Below are positions 29,903-39,604 of a DNA stretch of 64,000 nucleotides, piece by piece. The position numbers and the translations under genes were made by a program. Numbering within the stretch: the stretch's first letter is position 1; every line of letters begins with the position of its first letter. The notes under the pieces are model-generated. The model was not told the DNA's origin and searched no databases. It was given only the letters and a program-made list of their open reading frames with translations. The stretch comes from Methanomicrobiaceae archaeon. GTDB lineage: Archaea > Halobacteriota > Methanomicrobia > Methanomicrobiales > Methanomicrobiaceae. The stretch is from positions 1-64,000 of the forward strand of contig JAFGKW010000028.1 in assembly GCA_016928355.1 (NCBI GenBank), given 5' to 3'.

Positions 29903-32900
29903 ATGTGGTTTGGGCGGAATGATGATCCGCCTTCTAAATCTGGGGTTGTAGTTGTGCCGAGGCTGACAATAGGGAAATATCATACTTCTGAGGATGACTG
30001 TATCATCCCTGCTGAATTTAGGATCTCGTTTGATAATGTTGACAGGGATCAGTTTGAAGGGGTTTTTGGAAAGTACAGGGTTCTCTATGTCGATTATGAC
30101 GTAAACGACCTTTTTGTAAGGGTGCCGCCGGAGTCTAAATATCTACCTGCAGCTTCAGTAGAAATCGGGAAAATAGTTGATTATGCATGTCTTCTTGAAG
30201 GGGGTGAGATGGAGATATGCGAACATGGAGCTCTGCGACCTGAGGATCTGTTAAAAGGTCTCAGGAGACCTGCTACCCGGTCAGCTGCAAAAACCAGTGA
30301 GGCCTCAGTAGATGTGAAGGAGGCCCATGACATCCCTGAACCTCTCCAATATGAAGAATATGATGAAATCAGGCTCACTGGGGAGGATGATGAATCTGTA
30401 TTTGATGAGATTCTCTCCGGATTTTCGGAAGATTCGACAGTCCCTGAAGTTGAAGCAGAAGATTTTCTTCCGGATTATGCTGAAATTCCAGTTGATGAAT
30501 TTCCAGAACTTACAGACGAAGATATTCCTGTCCCTTCCGGAGCTGAAGACCTGGAGGATTTCATCCCTTCAGATGAATTAGAGGATGAATTTCCTGACCT
30601 TACCGATGAAGAGATCCCTGTCCCTTCCGAAGCTGAAGACCTGGAGGATTTCATCCTTTCAGATGAATTAGAGGATGAATTTCCTGACCTAACCGATGAA
30701 GAACTCTTTATCACTGCAGATAATGAAGATTTTGAGCATGATGCCGGTCATTTAGAGGGAGCGGTTCCGGATTTTGTCGAGGAACCCCGGATTCAGGTGG
30801 TAGATTATGCGGAGAAAATTGAAGATATTCCGCTTTCAGGTGGAGAATCCCCAACATTTGAGATATCTGATGAATTTGAAGGTCTTGAGGAGCTGGTAGA
30901 AAAATCGGATATAAAATCACTTCTTGAAGAGGGTGAGATTCTGCTTTCCGAAGCTGAATATGATGTTTCAGAATCAAAGTTCCGCTCTGTTCTTGAACAG
31001 GACCCGGTAAACTATCATGCAATAACAGGTCTTGTAAAAACATTATACGAGTCCGGCCGGCCTGAAGAGGCCTGTGAAGCCTACATGGACAGTGTGACGA
31101 TGGTCTCTCCAGGATCGGATCTCTGCATCAATGCCGGAAGGGCATTTGAGGCTCTTAGCCGTATCGATGAGGCATGTGAATGCTATAGGATTGTGCTTGA
31201 AGCTGATCCTGCTGATATCTCAATCATTGAAAGATATGCCGGACTACTGATAAATGCCGGTAGATATACTGAAGCTGTAAATATACTTGATAAATCTGTG
31301 CTGGATGAATATGGTTCTGCTGATATGTGGATAAAGAGGGGTGATATATGTGTACTGGCAGAAAGGACTGCTGATGCCCTTGAATCATATAAAACAGCGC
31401 TTCAGAAATCTCCTGAAAATATGGTCGCTGCACTCTCAATGATTCGCCTTTTAAAGGAGAATGAAAGATTCAGAGAAGCTTCTGAACTTCTTGATTCATT
31501 TATTAAAATCCACCCCGATGATTCTCATCTCTGGTTTGAGAAGGGCTGGGTAAGTGAGAAGAGTGGAAAAAACGATGAGGCCCTCCTCGATTACAATCAG
31601 GCAATCTCTCTTGATGCCGGGTGCGCAAAGGCTGTTGCCTGCAAGGCTCTGGTTTTAATGAGAGAAAAGAGGCCTGAAGAAGCCCTTGAATGCTACGATC
31701 TTTTAATCAGGAGAAGGCCCGATAATCCTGCAGTTCATCATTCCAGAGGCCTTGTTCTGAAGGTCATGGGAAGATACGATGAGGCACTTACCTCCTTCGC
31801 AGAGGCAATCAAACTTGATCCTTCTGACACTGACACAATGCTTGAAAGTGCGGATCTGCTTCTTGAGACCGGCCGTTTTGAAGATGCACTCGGGTATTTC
31901 AACAAACTTGCAGAAGCCGGAATTTTAGCCCCTGAAGTTATGAAAGGGAAGGGAGATGCATATAGAGCCCTTGGGATGAATGAAGAGGCCCTGGATGCAT
32001 ATGAGATGGCTGTTGAAGCAGGAGGAGATATCTCAGGGGCACTGGAAGGAAAAGCTGAGATTCTGTTCGCTTCTGAAAGATATGAAGAGGCTGAGGAGGC
32101 ATATCTCTCCCTGCTGGAGATCAAACCTTTGGAAACCGGAGCATTGTCGGGTCTCGCTTCATTATATGAAAACACGGGTCAGCCTGAACTGGCAATTTCT
32201 GCTTATGATAGTCTCCTCAGTGTTAGTCCGGGCGACATATCCGCTTTACATAGTAAACTCAATAATCTCCTTGCCCTTGAACGTTACGCAGAGTCTTTAC
32301 ATGTATATGACAGCCTGCTTGTCATCCATCCGGATGAAACCGGTCTGATTGCAGGAAAGGCGGCATCTCTTGCCAGACTTGGGAAAAAGGAAGAGGCGAT
32401 TGTCTTATATTCTGCAGCCCTTGAGATTAACCCGGGCAGTGTCGAGTACCTGCTTGAACTCGTAACTCTCCTGTCGGAAACCGGGCGGTATGAAGAATGC
32501 CTTCCATATTATGACAGGTTAATTTCTATAGCTCCTGGTGAGACAGGTTTTCTGATGTCAAAGGCACTTGCACTATTCTCCCTTAAAAGGTACAAAGAGG
32601 CTGTTGATGTCTTTGAAGAGGTTCTTTTGATCCATCCGAATGATCCTGAAGCACTACTCCACACCGGGCTTGCTCTTATCAGGCTTGGCGACAGCAGGGG
32701 CGCGATGGAATATTATAAGAGATCAATCGATATCGAGCCGGATTTTGGTGAAGAATGGGCCAGAAGAGGAATTGACGCTTCTTATTTTATTTCATGGGAA
32801 ATTGAGAGGATCCAGAAGGAATCTGAAGCTTCTGCACAAATGGCTTCGCCGGCGAAAAATTCTGAACTTAGATCCGGGAAGAAGAAGTTTAAAGAAACCC

Positions 32901-33259
32901 CCCAGAAGAAGAAAAAAATCCCTTATCCTGAAGAAATCCCTGAAGAGGGAGGATATGAACAGGATATAAGGATGCCGACAGAAGAGCAGCTCAACAATCC
33001 TGATTATCTGTACAAAAAGGGTCTTGCCCTTACCCGGAAGGGTTACTACAGGGCTGCATTAAAATGCTTTGACAGGGTTGAAAGTATCTCAAAAGACAAT
33101 TATGAGGCTATTTTCTCCAAAGGAATAATCTATGCGAAAAATGGTTATTATGATGAAGCGATTGAATGTTTTGATCAGGTAATTGAGATGAACCCTTCAC
33201 ACGTAAAAGCACAAAAGGCGAGAAAGATGGCAATGATGAAGAAAAAGGATAATTCCTGA
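29903..33259 (+). CDS. Large TPR-repeat protein (1118 aa) with acidic N-terminal tandem repeats
   Basis: Numerous TPR motifs (e.g. GRYDEALTSFAEAIKLDPSD), acidic DEFPDLTDEE repeats. Confidence 0.88.
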   Translation: MWFGRNDDPPSKSGVVVVPRLTIGKYHTSEDDCIIPAEFRISFDNVDRDQFEGVFGKYRVLYVDYDVNDLFVRVPPESKYLPAASVEIGKIVDYACLLEGGEMEICEHGALRPEDLLKGLRRPATRSAAKTSEASVDVKEAHDIPEPLQYEEYDEIRLTGEDDESVFDEILSGFSEDSTVPEVEAEDFLPDYAEIPVDEFPELTDEDIPVPSGAEDLEDFIPSDELEDEFPDLTDEEIPVPSEAEDLEDFILSDELEDEFPDLTDEELFITADNEDFEHDAGHLEGAVPDFVEEPRIQVVDYAEKIEDIPLSGGESPTFEISDEFEGLEELVEKSDIKSLLEEGEILLSEAEYDVSESKFRSVLEQDPVNYHAITGLVKTLYESGRPEEACEAYMDSVTMVSPGSDLCINAGRAFEALSRIDEACECYRIVLEADPADISIIERYAGLLINAGRYTEAVNILDKSVLDEYGSADMWIKRGDICVLAERTADALESYKTALQKSPENMVAALSMIRLLKENERFREASELLDSFIKIHPDDSHLWFEKGWVSEKSGKNDEALLDYNQAISLDAGCAKAVACKALVLMREKRPEEALECYDLLIRRRPDNPAVHHSRGLVLKVMGRYDEALTSFAEAIKLDPSDTDTMLESADLLLETGRFEDALGYFNKLAEAGILAPEVMKGKGDAYRALGMNEEALDAYEMAVEAGGDISGALEGKAEILFASERYEEAEEAYLSLLEIKPLETGALSGLASLYENTGQPELAISAYDSLLSVSPGDISALHSKLNNLLALERYAESLHVYDSLLVIHPDETGLIAGKAASLARLGKKEEAIVLYSAALEINPGSVEYLLELVTLLSETGRYEECLPYYDRLISIAPGETGFLMSKALALFSLKRYKEAVDVFEEVLLIHPNDPEALLHTGLALIRLGDSRGAMEYYKRSIDIEPDFGEEWARRGIDASYFISWEIERIQKESEASAQMASPAKNSELRSGKKKFKETPQKKKKIPYPEEIPEEGGYEQDIRMPTEEQLNNPDYLYKKGLALTRKGYYRAALKCFDRVESISKDNYEAIFSKGIIYAKNGYYDEAIECFDQVIEMNPSHVKAQKARKMAMMKKKDNS
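30494..30709 (+). repeat. In-frame 90-bp tandem repeat, about 2.4 units
   Basis: Unit starts at 30494, 30584 and 30674; encodes DEFPDLTDEEIPVPSEAEDLEDFI(P/L)SDELE. Confidence 0.9.
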
Positions 33260-33261
33260 TT

Positions 33262-33801
33262 TTATTTCCAAAACATCCATTTTGGCTTCTCTATAAGATC
33301 TTTATGCTCCTGAGTGCCATTATTCTCCTCTTCATTCTCATCCTCTTTTTCCCTGCTAATAATTGCAGACTGAAGTGCCCGGCTGTGAGCTGCAGCCTGT
33401 CCCTGGAGATGCTCAAGCATTTTGTTCAGGTCTTTAATCCTTTCTTCCTTGTCCTGATTGATCTGATCTGCTGCGGTGACGCTGAATACTTCTATCCTTG
33501 CAATCTCTTCCTTTAAGTCATCAATCCTGTTGTCTTTCTCTTCAATGAGCTGTGCATATGCTTCTCTGAGTTCAATCTGGAGTCTGATCTCTTCCTTAAG
33601 ATTGCTGATTTCCTTTTCTTTATTTTCCAAAGCAGATGTAATATCCAGAGATTCTGATTTTTTCGAACCTGATCCTGAAACTGACTCCGATATTGTCCTG
33701 ATAACCCAGTCGTTTCGCTTCATTTTCTCTTTTACTGCTGCTTTTTCAATTTTTTCTCCAAGTTTGTCATCAATTGTTAAAACAATCCTCATAGCAATCA
33801 C
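33262..33801 (-). CDS. Hypothetical coiled-coil protein with ribbon-helix-helix-like N-terminus
   Basis: MRIVLTIDDKLGEKIEKAAVKEKMKRNDWVIRTISE followed by long heptad region. Confidence 0.6.
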   Translation of the reverse strand: MIAMRIVLTIDDKLGEKIEKAAVKEKMKRNDWVIRTISESVSGSGSKKSESLDITSALENKEKEISNLKEEIRLQIELREAYAQLIEEKDNRIDDLKEEIARIEVFSVTAADQINQDKEERIKDLNKMLEHLQGQAAAHSRALQSAIISREKEDENEEENNGTQEHKDLIEKPKWMFWK

Positions 33802-34184
33802 CGGTTTTCAATTTTTATCATTTTGATCAGGCTGGCATTCAGATCCGCACATCCTGCTCCATTTGACAACTCTTTTGCTCTTTCAAAGCAGATTCTGGCC
33901 TCTTGAATTTGATTCAGGTGAAGCAGGGTCATTCCCCTGTTATTTAGGGCAGGATAGTTAGATGAATCTTTTTTTATGATCTGGTTAAATATTTCTCCGG
34001 CCTCTTCAAATTTTTTTGAATAAAATAATGCAATCCCTTTTTTGAATAAGATTCCCGAATTTTCGGTATCCTCCTTCAGTGCCCTGTCAAAGCATTCAAC
34101 AGCTTTTTCCGGCATTTCTGCTTCCAGCAGGGCAACCCCTTTGTTATACCAGTATCTAACTCCTACTTTCATCTTAAAATACAC
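33798..34184 (-). CDS. TPR-repeat protein
   Basis: ALLEAEMPEKAVECFDRALKEDTENSGILFKKGIALFYSKKFEEAGEIFN; 4-nt overlap with downstream gene. Confidence 0.8.
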   Translation of the reverse strand: MYFKMKVGVRYWYNKGVALLEAEMPEKAVECFDRALKEDTENSGILFKKGIALFYSKKFEEAGEIFNQIIKKDSSNYPALNNRGMTLLHLNQIQEARICFERAKELSNGAGCADLNASLIKMIKIENR

Positions 34185-34201
34185 CGGGAAATTTTAACCA
34201 G

Positions 34202-34242
34202 GATTTTCTGTATATTTACTCGATTTTCTGTATATTTACTCT
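34202..34242. repeat. Near-perfect tandem duplication of gattttctgtatatttactc
   Basis: Seen directly: gattttctgtatatttactcgattttctgtatatttactct. Confidence 0.85.
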
Positions 34243-34475
34243 TTAGTGCATGAAATGGTAAATAACTGCCCATAAAATAATTTTACAGGCGGCATCTATT
34301 AATAAATTTTAATTTTCTTCCGAATATAAATGATTTGTTTCTGTACCTGACAATATGGAAAAATATTATAAAATTATTAACAGAATCGAAAAAAGGTTCG
34401 CAGTTGTGCATGTCAATTATATAAATTTAATAACCAGTGATTCACATATAGGGGAATATAGTTCAAATTAAAGGT

Positions 34476-37400
34476 GTGATTGGTATGAGTATAGATACTA
34501 TAAATGGAATTTTAAAAAAGGCACTTGAGGGTGATGTTTCAGGAAGACTGGACGAATCCGAGATGCCCGGGGAACTTAAACAACTTGCATCGACTGTCAA
34601 CTCTGTCATAGAAAGACTTCTGGATGCGGCGGAGGCAAAGAAACTCCAGAGGCGTGCAAATGCTTTCCTGCAGGATAATCCGCAGGGGATAACAATACTT
34701 GCCCCCGATAAGCACCGTCTTGATCTCAACAAGGAGTACGAGCGCATCTGGCGTGGCAGTTATGACGAACTGATGGCTAAAAAGCTCTACGACTTCAATA
34801 TAAACATCACCGGCGGAGACGATTTTTATGCCTCTTTTGAAACCAAGAAGAAGGCAGTCACCGATATGGAGATATCCTGGGACAATGGCGAGAAGTCCTA
34901 CCTTCGTCTCTTCCAGACTCCGATCCTTGATGAAAACGGCGAGATCGATGTCAACTATTACATCTACCAGGATCTGACTGACCAGATCAGGCAGATGAAC
35001 GAGATAAAGAAGCTTGAGGAGCAGTCCAATGCCATTGTGGCAGAAAACCCGATGCCGATACTTCTCTGGAACCCTGATCTTACTCTCAGGAAGTGTAACA
35101 AAGCCTTCGTTCAGCTTTCAGGGTTTTCAGAGTCCGAGGCTGAAAATCTGACCCTGAATGATTTCAGGTACCTCAGCCAGAGCGGAAAATCTGTTCTTAA
35201 TACTATCGAGGATAAGAAGGCCAGCCATGGTGAGGCTGAGATTGAATTCCCGTCTGGAATTAAGACCCTCGAAAGATATAATATTCCTCTCCTGAATGAA
35301 GATGGTAGTGTTAATGCAGTGATGTCGGTTTATAATGATATCACCATCCTCAGGGAGGAAATGGAGGAGACGAAGAAACTCCAGAAGCGTGCGGACGCCT
35401 TCCTGAAACTGAATCCACAGGGTATTACAATCCTTGCATCCGATAAGCACCGTCTTGATCTCAACAAGGAGTATGAGCGTATCTGGCATGGCACCTATGA
35501 CGAACTGATGGCTAAGAAGCTCTATGACTTTAACATCAACATAGTCGGCGGTGACGACTTCTATGCCTCCTATGAGACTAAAAAGCCTGCTGTAACCGAT
35601 ATGGAGATCGAATGGGACAATGGCGAAAAGACGTATCTCCGTCTCTTCCAGACTCCGATCCTCGATGAAAACGGCGAGATCGACGTCAACTACTATATCT
35701 ACCAGGATCTGACTGATCAGCACAGGGAGATGGCCGAGATCGCCAAACTCCAGAGAAGGGCGGATGCTTTCCTTCAGCAGAATCCACAGGCAATTACTGC
35801 CCTTGCCCCTGACAAGCACCGTCTCGATCTCAACAAGGAGTATGAGAGGGTATGGCGTGGCAGCTATAATGAGCTGATGGCTAAAAAACTCTACGATTTC
35901 AACATCAACATCACTGGCGGAGATGATTTCTATGCCTCCTATGAGACACGAAAGAGGGCCGTCACCGAGATGGAGATCTCCTGGGATAATGGCGAGAAAT
36001 CCTACCTGCGCCTCTTCCAGACTCCGATCCTCGATGAAAACGGCGAGATCGATGTCAACTACTATATCTACCAGGACATGACTCCTGAGGTTACCCTGAG
36101 CAATTATATGAACGGAGAGGTTGACAGAATCTCTGAGAATCTTGAAAAACTCGCCAAAGGCAATCTGGATATGAACCTGGAGGCTGCTCCTGCGAATGAG
36201 TACACTGCCGATGCCCGTCAACTGTTCAATCTTATAGATAAGAATCTTGGCGAAGCAAAGGTGGCTGTTGAGACGCTTGTTACAGATTCAGAGATGCTTG
36301 CCGAGGCTGCTGTCAACGGTGAGCTTGGAACACGTTCGGATATCTCCAAGCACGAAGGTCGCTTCAGGGATATTGTCGAGGGAATCAATAATACTCTCGA
36401 TACCATTGCTGCGCCTCTGAATGAGGCAGTCCGTGTCATCGGTGCCTATGCGGAGAACAATTATACCGAAAGTTTTAGTGACAAGGTTGTAGTTAAGGGA
36501 GAGTTTGCAGATTTCAAGGAGTCAATAAACACACTTGGTGAAAACAGTTCAGCTGTGATCGGCGATGTGATTAAAGCAGTGGATCATGTGTTTGTAGGTA
36601 CAAATGAAGCCAGCAAGGGCTCTGATGAAGTGGCAAAGGCAGCTGAACAGGTCGCAATGACGAGTCAGAAGTGTGCGGATATCAGTAAGGAGATGCTGGA
36701 CAAGATGACAGATGTGCAGCAGCAGATTGCTGATCTCTCTGCTTCAAACGAAGAGGTTGCCGCAACTTCGCAGGATGTTCTTAAGAACTCCGAGGAAGTC
36801 ACAAAGATGGGTAATGATGCCCAGGTCCTTGGAAATGATGCAAACCGCAAGATGGCCGCTGTTGAGGAGATTACCAATCGCAGTGCAGAGGAGATCAAGG
36901 AGCTTAACAACCAGATAAAGGAGATCAACAACATCGTAAAGATGATCAATGATATTACAAGTCAGATCAATCTCCTTGCCCTCAATGCCGCCATCGAAGC
37001 TGCACGTGCCGGTGAGCACGGAAGAGGATTTGCCGTTGTGGCCGGAGAGGTCAAAAACCTCGCTGCAGATGCAAGGAAAGCAACAGAACACATCGACAAG
37101 GTCATCGGTGAGATCCAGAACAACAGTATCAGGACCGCCGATGCAATCCAGTCTGCAAGCAACGAGGTTGTCTCTGGTGTCGAGAGTGTCGATGCAGCAA
37201 TCAGGGCTCTCAATGCCATAGTCGAGGGTTCGGAGCATGTCACTATGAATATGGGTGAAATTGCAAAGGCAATCGAGGACCAGGCAAATATCGCTAATAA
37301 CGTGGTTAATGCGACCGATGAGGGAAGCAGCCTCGCAAAAGAGAATCTTAAAGAGGTTGAAGAGCTTGCTGCACTGGCAGAGGAGGCAAGTGCATCTACG

Positions 37401-37487
37401 GAAGAGATTGGAAGTGCGATCCACGAAGTTAACAATATGTCACAGAAACTGCAGGCCAATATGAAAGACTTCAAGATCAAAAACTAA
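34476..37487 (+). CDS. Soluble methyl-accepting chemotaxis protein with repeated PAS domains
   Basis: PAS modules followed by MCP signalling hairpin ([31 protein letters not shown]); no TM segment seen. Confidence 0.92.
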   Translation: MIGMSIDTINGILKKALEGDVSGRLDESEMPGELKQLASTVNSVIERLLDAAEAKKLQRRANAFLQDNPQGITILAPDKHRLDLNKEYERIWRGSYDELMAKKLYDFNINITGGDDFYASFETKKKAVTDMEISWDNGEKSYLRLFQTPILDENGEIDVNYYIYQDLTDQIRQMNEIKKLEEQSNAIVAENPMPILLWNPDLTLRKCNKAFVQLSGFSESEAENLTLNDFRYLSQSGKSVLNTIEDKKASHGEAEIEFPSGIKTLERYNIPLLNEDGSVNAVMSVYNDITILREEMEETKKLQKRADAFLKLNPQGITILASDKHRLDLNKEYERIWHGTYDELMAKKLYDFNINIVGGDDFYASYETKKPAVTDMEIEWDNGEKTYLRLFQTPILDENGEIDVNYYIYQDLTDQHREMAEIAKLQRRADAFLQQNPQAITALAPDKHRLDLNKEYERVWRGSYNELMAKKLYDFNINITGGDDFYASYETRKRAVTEMEISWDNGEKSYLRLFQTPILDENGEIDVNYYIYQDMTPEVTLSNYMNGEVDRISENLEKLAKGNLDMNLEAAPANEYTADARQLFNLIDKNLGEAKVAVETLVTDSEMLAEAAVNGELGTRSDISKHEGRFRDIVEGINNTLDTIAAPLNEAVRVIGAYAENNYTESFSDKVVVKGEFADFKESINTLGENSSAVIGDVIKAVDHVFVGTNEASKGSDEVAKAAEQVAMTSQKCADISKEMLDKMTDVQQQIADLSASNEEVAATSQDVLKNSEEVTKMGNDAQVLGNDANRKMAAVEEITNRSAEEIKELNNQIKEINNIVKMINDITSQINLLALNAAIEAARAGEHGRGFAVVAGEVKNLAADARKATEHIDKVIGEIQNNSIRTADAIQSASNEVVSGVESVDAAIRALNAIVEGSEHVTMNMGEIAKAIEDQANIANNVVNATDEGSSLAKENLKEVEELAALAEEASASTEEIGSAIHEVNNMSQKLQANMKDFKIKN
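34644..36089 (+). repeat. Three near-identical 342-bp (114-aa) PAS units at 34644-34985, 35379-35720 and 35748-36089
   Basis: Shared [13 protein letters not shown](I/V)[65 protein letters not shown]. Confidence 0.95.
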
Positions 37488-37500
37488 TATTTTTTATTTT

Positions 37501-38595
37501 TTAGTTGAGAATTTCATAGGTCGTAGTCCTCTGTTTAAGAATTCTTCCGAGATCTTCTGTAATACGTCTCATCTCTTCAGGGTCAAGATAATCAGATCCT
37601 TCCCCTCCGGCATCTGTTGATACCTCGTCCGAGAACATGGTACCTCCAAAGTCATTTCCACCGGAAAGGAGTCCTACCTGGGTGAATTTTCTTCCGACCT
37701 TCCCCCAGGATATCTGGATGTTGTCGAAGTTGTCCAGAAAGAGTCTTGAAACGGCAAATAACAGGATATCCGTCCTTCCTGTAGCACCTGGCGGCGCAAT
37801 CCCTTTATTGTACAATGGGGTATTCTCATGGAGATAGGGAAGTGGGACCAGTTCTGTAAATCCCATTGTCTCATCCTGGATCTCACGAAGAACACGGAGA
37901 TGTTCCACCCTGTCGGATTCTGTCTCTATTGATCCATGCATAATCGTGGCAGTGGATTTTATCCCGAGTGAATGAGCTTCTTTTATTATCCGGACCCATT
38001 CCTTTGTGGGAACTTTGGCAGGACAGATTGTTTTTCTGACACTGTCTACGAGGATCTCTGCTGCTGTTCCCTGAAGTGTTCCAAGTCCTGCATCCCTCAT
38101 CATCTCTATTACTTCTATGGTTGAAATGCCACTCCTTTTAGCGGAGAATGAGATCTCGTCAGGGCTCATCGTGTGGATGTCTACGCCAGGAGCAGCTTCA
38201 CGGACCCATGATATAATCTCGGCATAATTTTCAGCGTTGAAATCCGGATGGACACCTGAAAGAAGACAGATCTCTGTGACTTTTCTCTCCTTAGCTAAAA
38301 GTGCCTTTCTCTGGATCTCATCTTTTCCATGGAGATAGGCATCATCTGCATTTTTGGGCCTGCCAAATCCACAGAATCCACAGAGATTCTTGCATATGTT
38401 TGTAACATGGAGATTATGGTTCCTGACATATGTGACGATATCTCCTTTCTTTCTCTCCCTGAGTTCATCGGCGGCCTCTGCAACCCTGAAGATATTCCTG
38501 TCCCTTATCTTCATAAGGGATACGGCCTCAGCCTCACTCATCCTGTGGCCTTCCAGGACATCTTCAAGAAGAACCGGTATATCTTTTGCGTTCAT
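37501..38595 (-). CDS. cofH: FO synthase subunit CofH (coenzyme F420 biosynthesis, radical SAM)
   Basis: VTNICKNLCGFCGF CxxxCxxC, HTMSPDEI, GLGTLQGTAAEIL, TATIMHGSIET. Confidence 0.9.
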   Translation of the reverse strand: MNAKDIPVLLEDVLEGHRMSEAEAVSLMKIRDRNIFRVAEAADELRERKKGDIVTYVRNHNLHVTNICKNLCGFCGFGRPKNADDAYLHGKDEIQRKALLAKERKVTEICLLSGVHPDFNAENYAEIISWVREAAPGVDIHTMSPDEISFSAKRSGISTIEVIEMMRDAGLGTLQGTAAEILVDSVRKTICPAKVPTKEWVRIIKEAHSLGIKSTATIMHGSIETESDRVEHLRVLREIQDETMGFTELVPLPYLHENTPLYNKGIAPPGATGRTDILLFAVSRLFLDNFDNIQISWGKVGRKFTQVGLLSGGNDFGGTMFSDEVSTDAGGEGSDYLDPEEMRRITEDLGRILKQRTTTYEILN

Positions 38596-39245
38596 TTCTT
38601 CTTCTCCTTTGAACTGAGGTAGAACTCATGGATTATCATGAGAATGATAATTAGTATTGCAAATTCGAATATGTGCAGGGGCATGTATCCGATGAGTGGG
38701 ATTGAGAAGATTGCCTTTCCTACAACCCATTCTTTTTTTACTGGCAGTATTTGCCCTATTCCCATGATTCCACCCATTTGGTCGATGTTTTGATTGTTGT
38801 CGCCTTTTGTAATATACCCGGAATAAGTTCCGTCATCATACCATCCCACAGCACGGTGGATTATCGGGTGTACACTATCCACCCCGTTGGGCCGGTAGAT
38901 AACCACATCACCATAGACCTTGTTTCCGTCAATGTCAGGATATTCGTTAAATCTCCCGTATCCTGAGGATATGCTCTCATTCCATGTCTCAAACTCCCCG
39001 TACCTGTCCATTGAAGCTACAAATACTAGGTCTCCAATATTCATGTTTGGGACCATGCTCTCAGATTCGACGGCAACAACCGCCGGCCATGTGCCTGAGA
39101 ACAGGAAAAGGATAAGTGCGACCGAACCGACGACGGATACAATCCATAAAGCATCCCGTGCTATTGAGAAAAACGGTTCTTCACTCCTTAAAAAACGATG
39201 AATTATGGATTCATTTTGCTTTTTGCCGGATTTGGGTTTTTTCAT
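38592..39245 (-). CDS. Archaeal-type signal peptidase I
   Basis: VAVESESMVPNMNIGDLVFV catalytic Ser region, YITKGDNNQNIDQ; 4-nt overlap with cofH. Confidence 0.85.
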   Translation of the reverse strand: MKKPKSGKKQNESIIHRFLRSEEPFFSIARDALWIVSVVGSVALILFLFSGTWPAVVAVESESMVPNMNIGDLVFVASMDRYGEFETWNESISSGYGRFNEYPDIDGNKVYGDVVIYRPNGVDSVHPIIHRAVGWYDDGTYSGYITKGDNNQNIDQMGGIMGIGQILPVKKEWVVGKAIFSIPLIGYMPLHIFEFAILIIILMIIHEFYLSSKEKKK

Positions 39246-39351
39246 AGATCTAACACAGAATGTTGGATCTATTGATTAAAAATACCTTTTGAACCGGGAT
39301 TATTGTCATTTTGGGTAAGTTTATATCTGCATTATCCTATGAATTATTGTA

Positions 39352-39579
39352 ATGGAATTCAGTTACAGGAGTCTGGGAACAGGACTGCTAATCGGCATTA
39401 TTGTCATTGCCTTTACTTTTGGCACTTCTTTTCTGACTGCCGGTCTGCAAAGTTATAATCTTGCCATATCTGCCGCTTTTATAATGGGTGGACTTTTTTG
39501 TATATGCCTTTCAGAGGTTCTGAAAATGGTTCATTTATTCGGAAAGGAAAATTTGGATGAGGACACTGTTGAGGATTAA
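39352..39579 (+). CDS. Small two-TM hypothetical membrane protein
   Basis: Two hydrophobic segments, isolated gene. Confidence 0.6.
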   Translation: MEFSYRSLGTGLLIGIIVIAFTFGTSFLTAGLQSYNLAISAAFIMGGLFCICLSEVLKMVHLFGKENLDEDTVED

Positions 39580-39604
39580 GCGTAAAATGACTGAAGTTTA
39601 CTGA

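Noticed and set aside
35127-36221. 364-aa minus-strand ORF antisense to the MCP
   Set aside because: Shadow frame of the repeated PAS coding region; its internal repeats mirror the sense repeats, and the sense protein has clear PAS/MCP motifs
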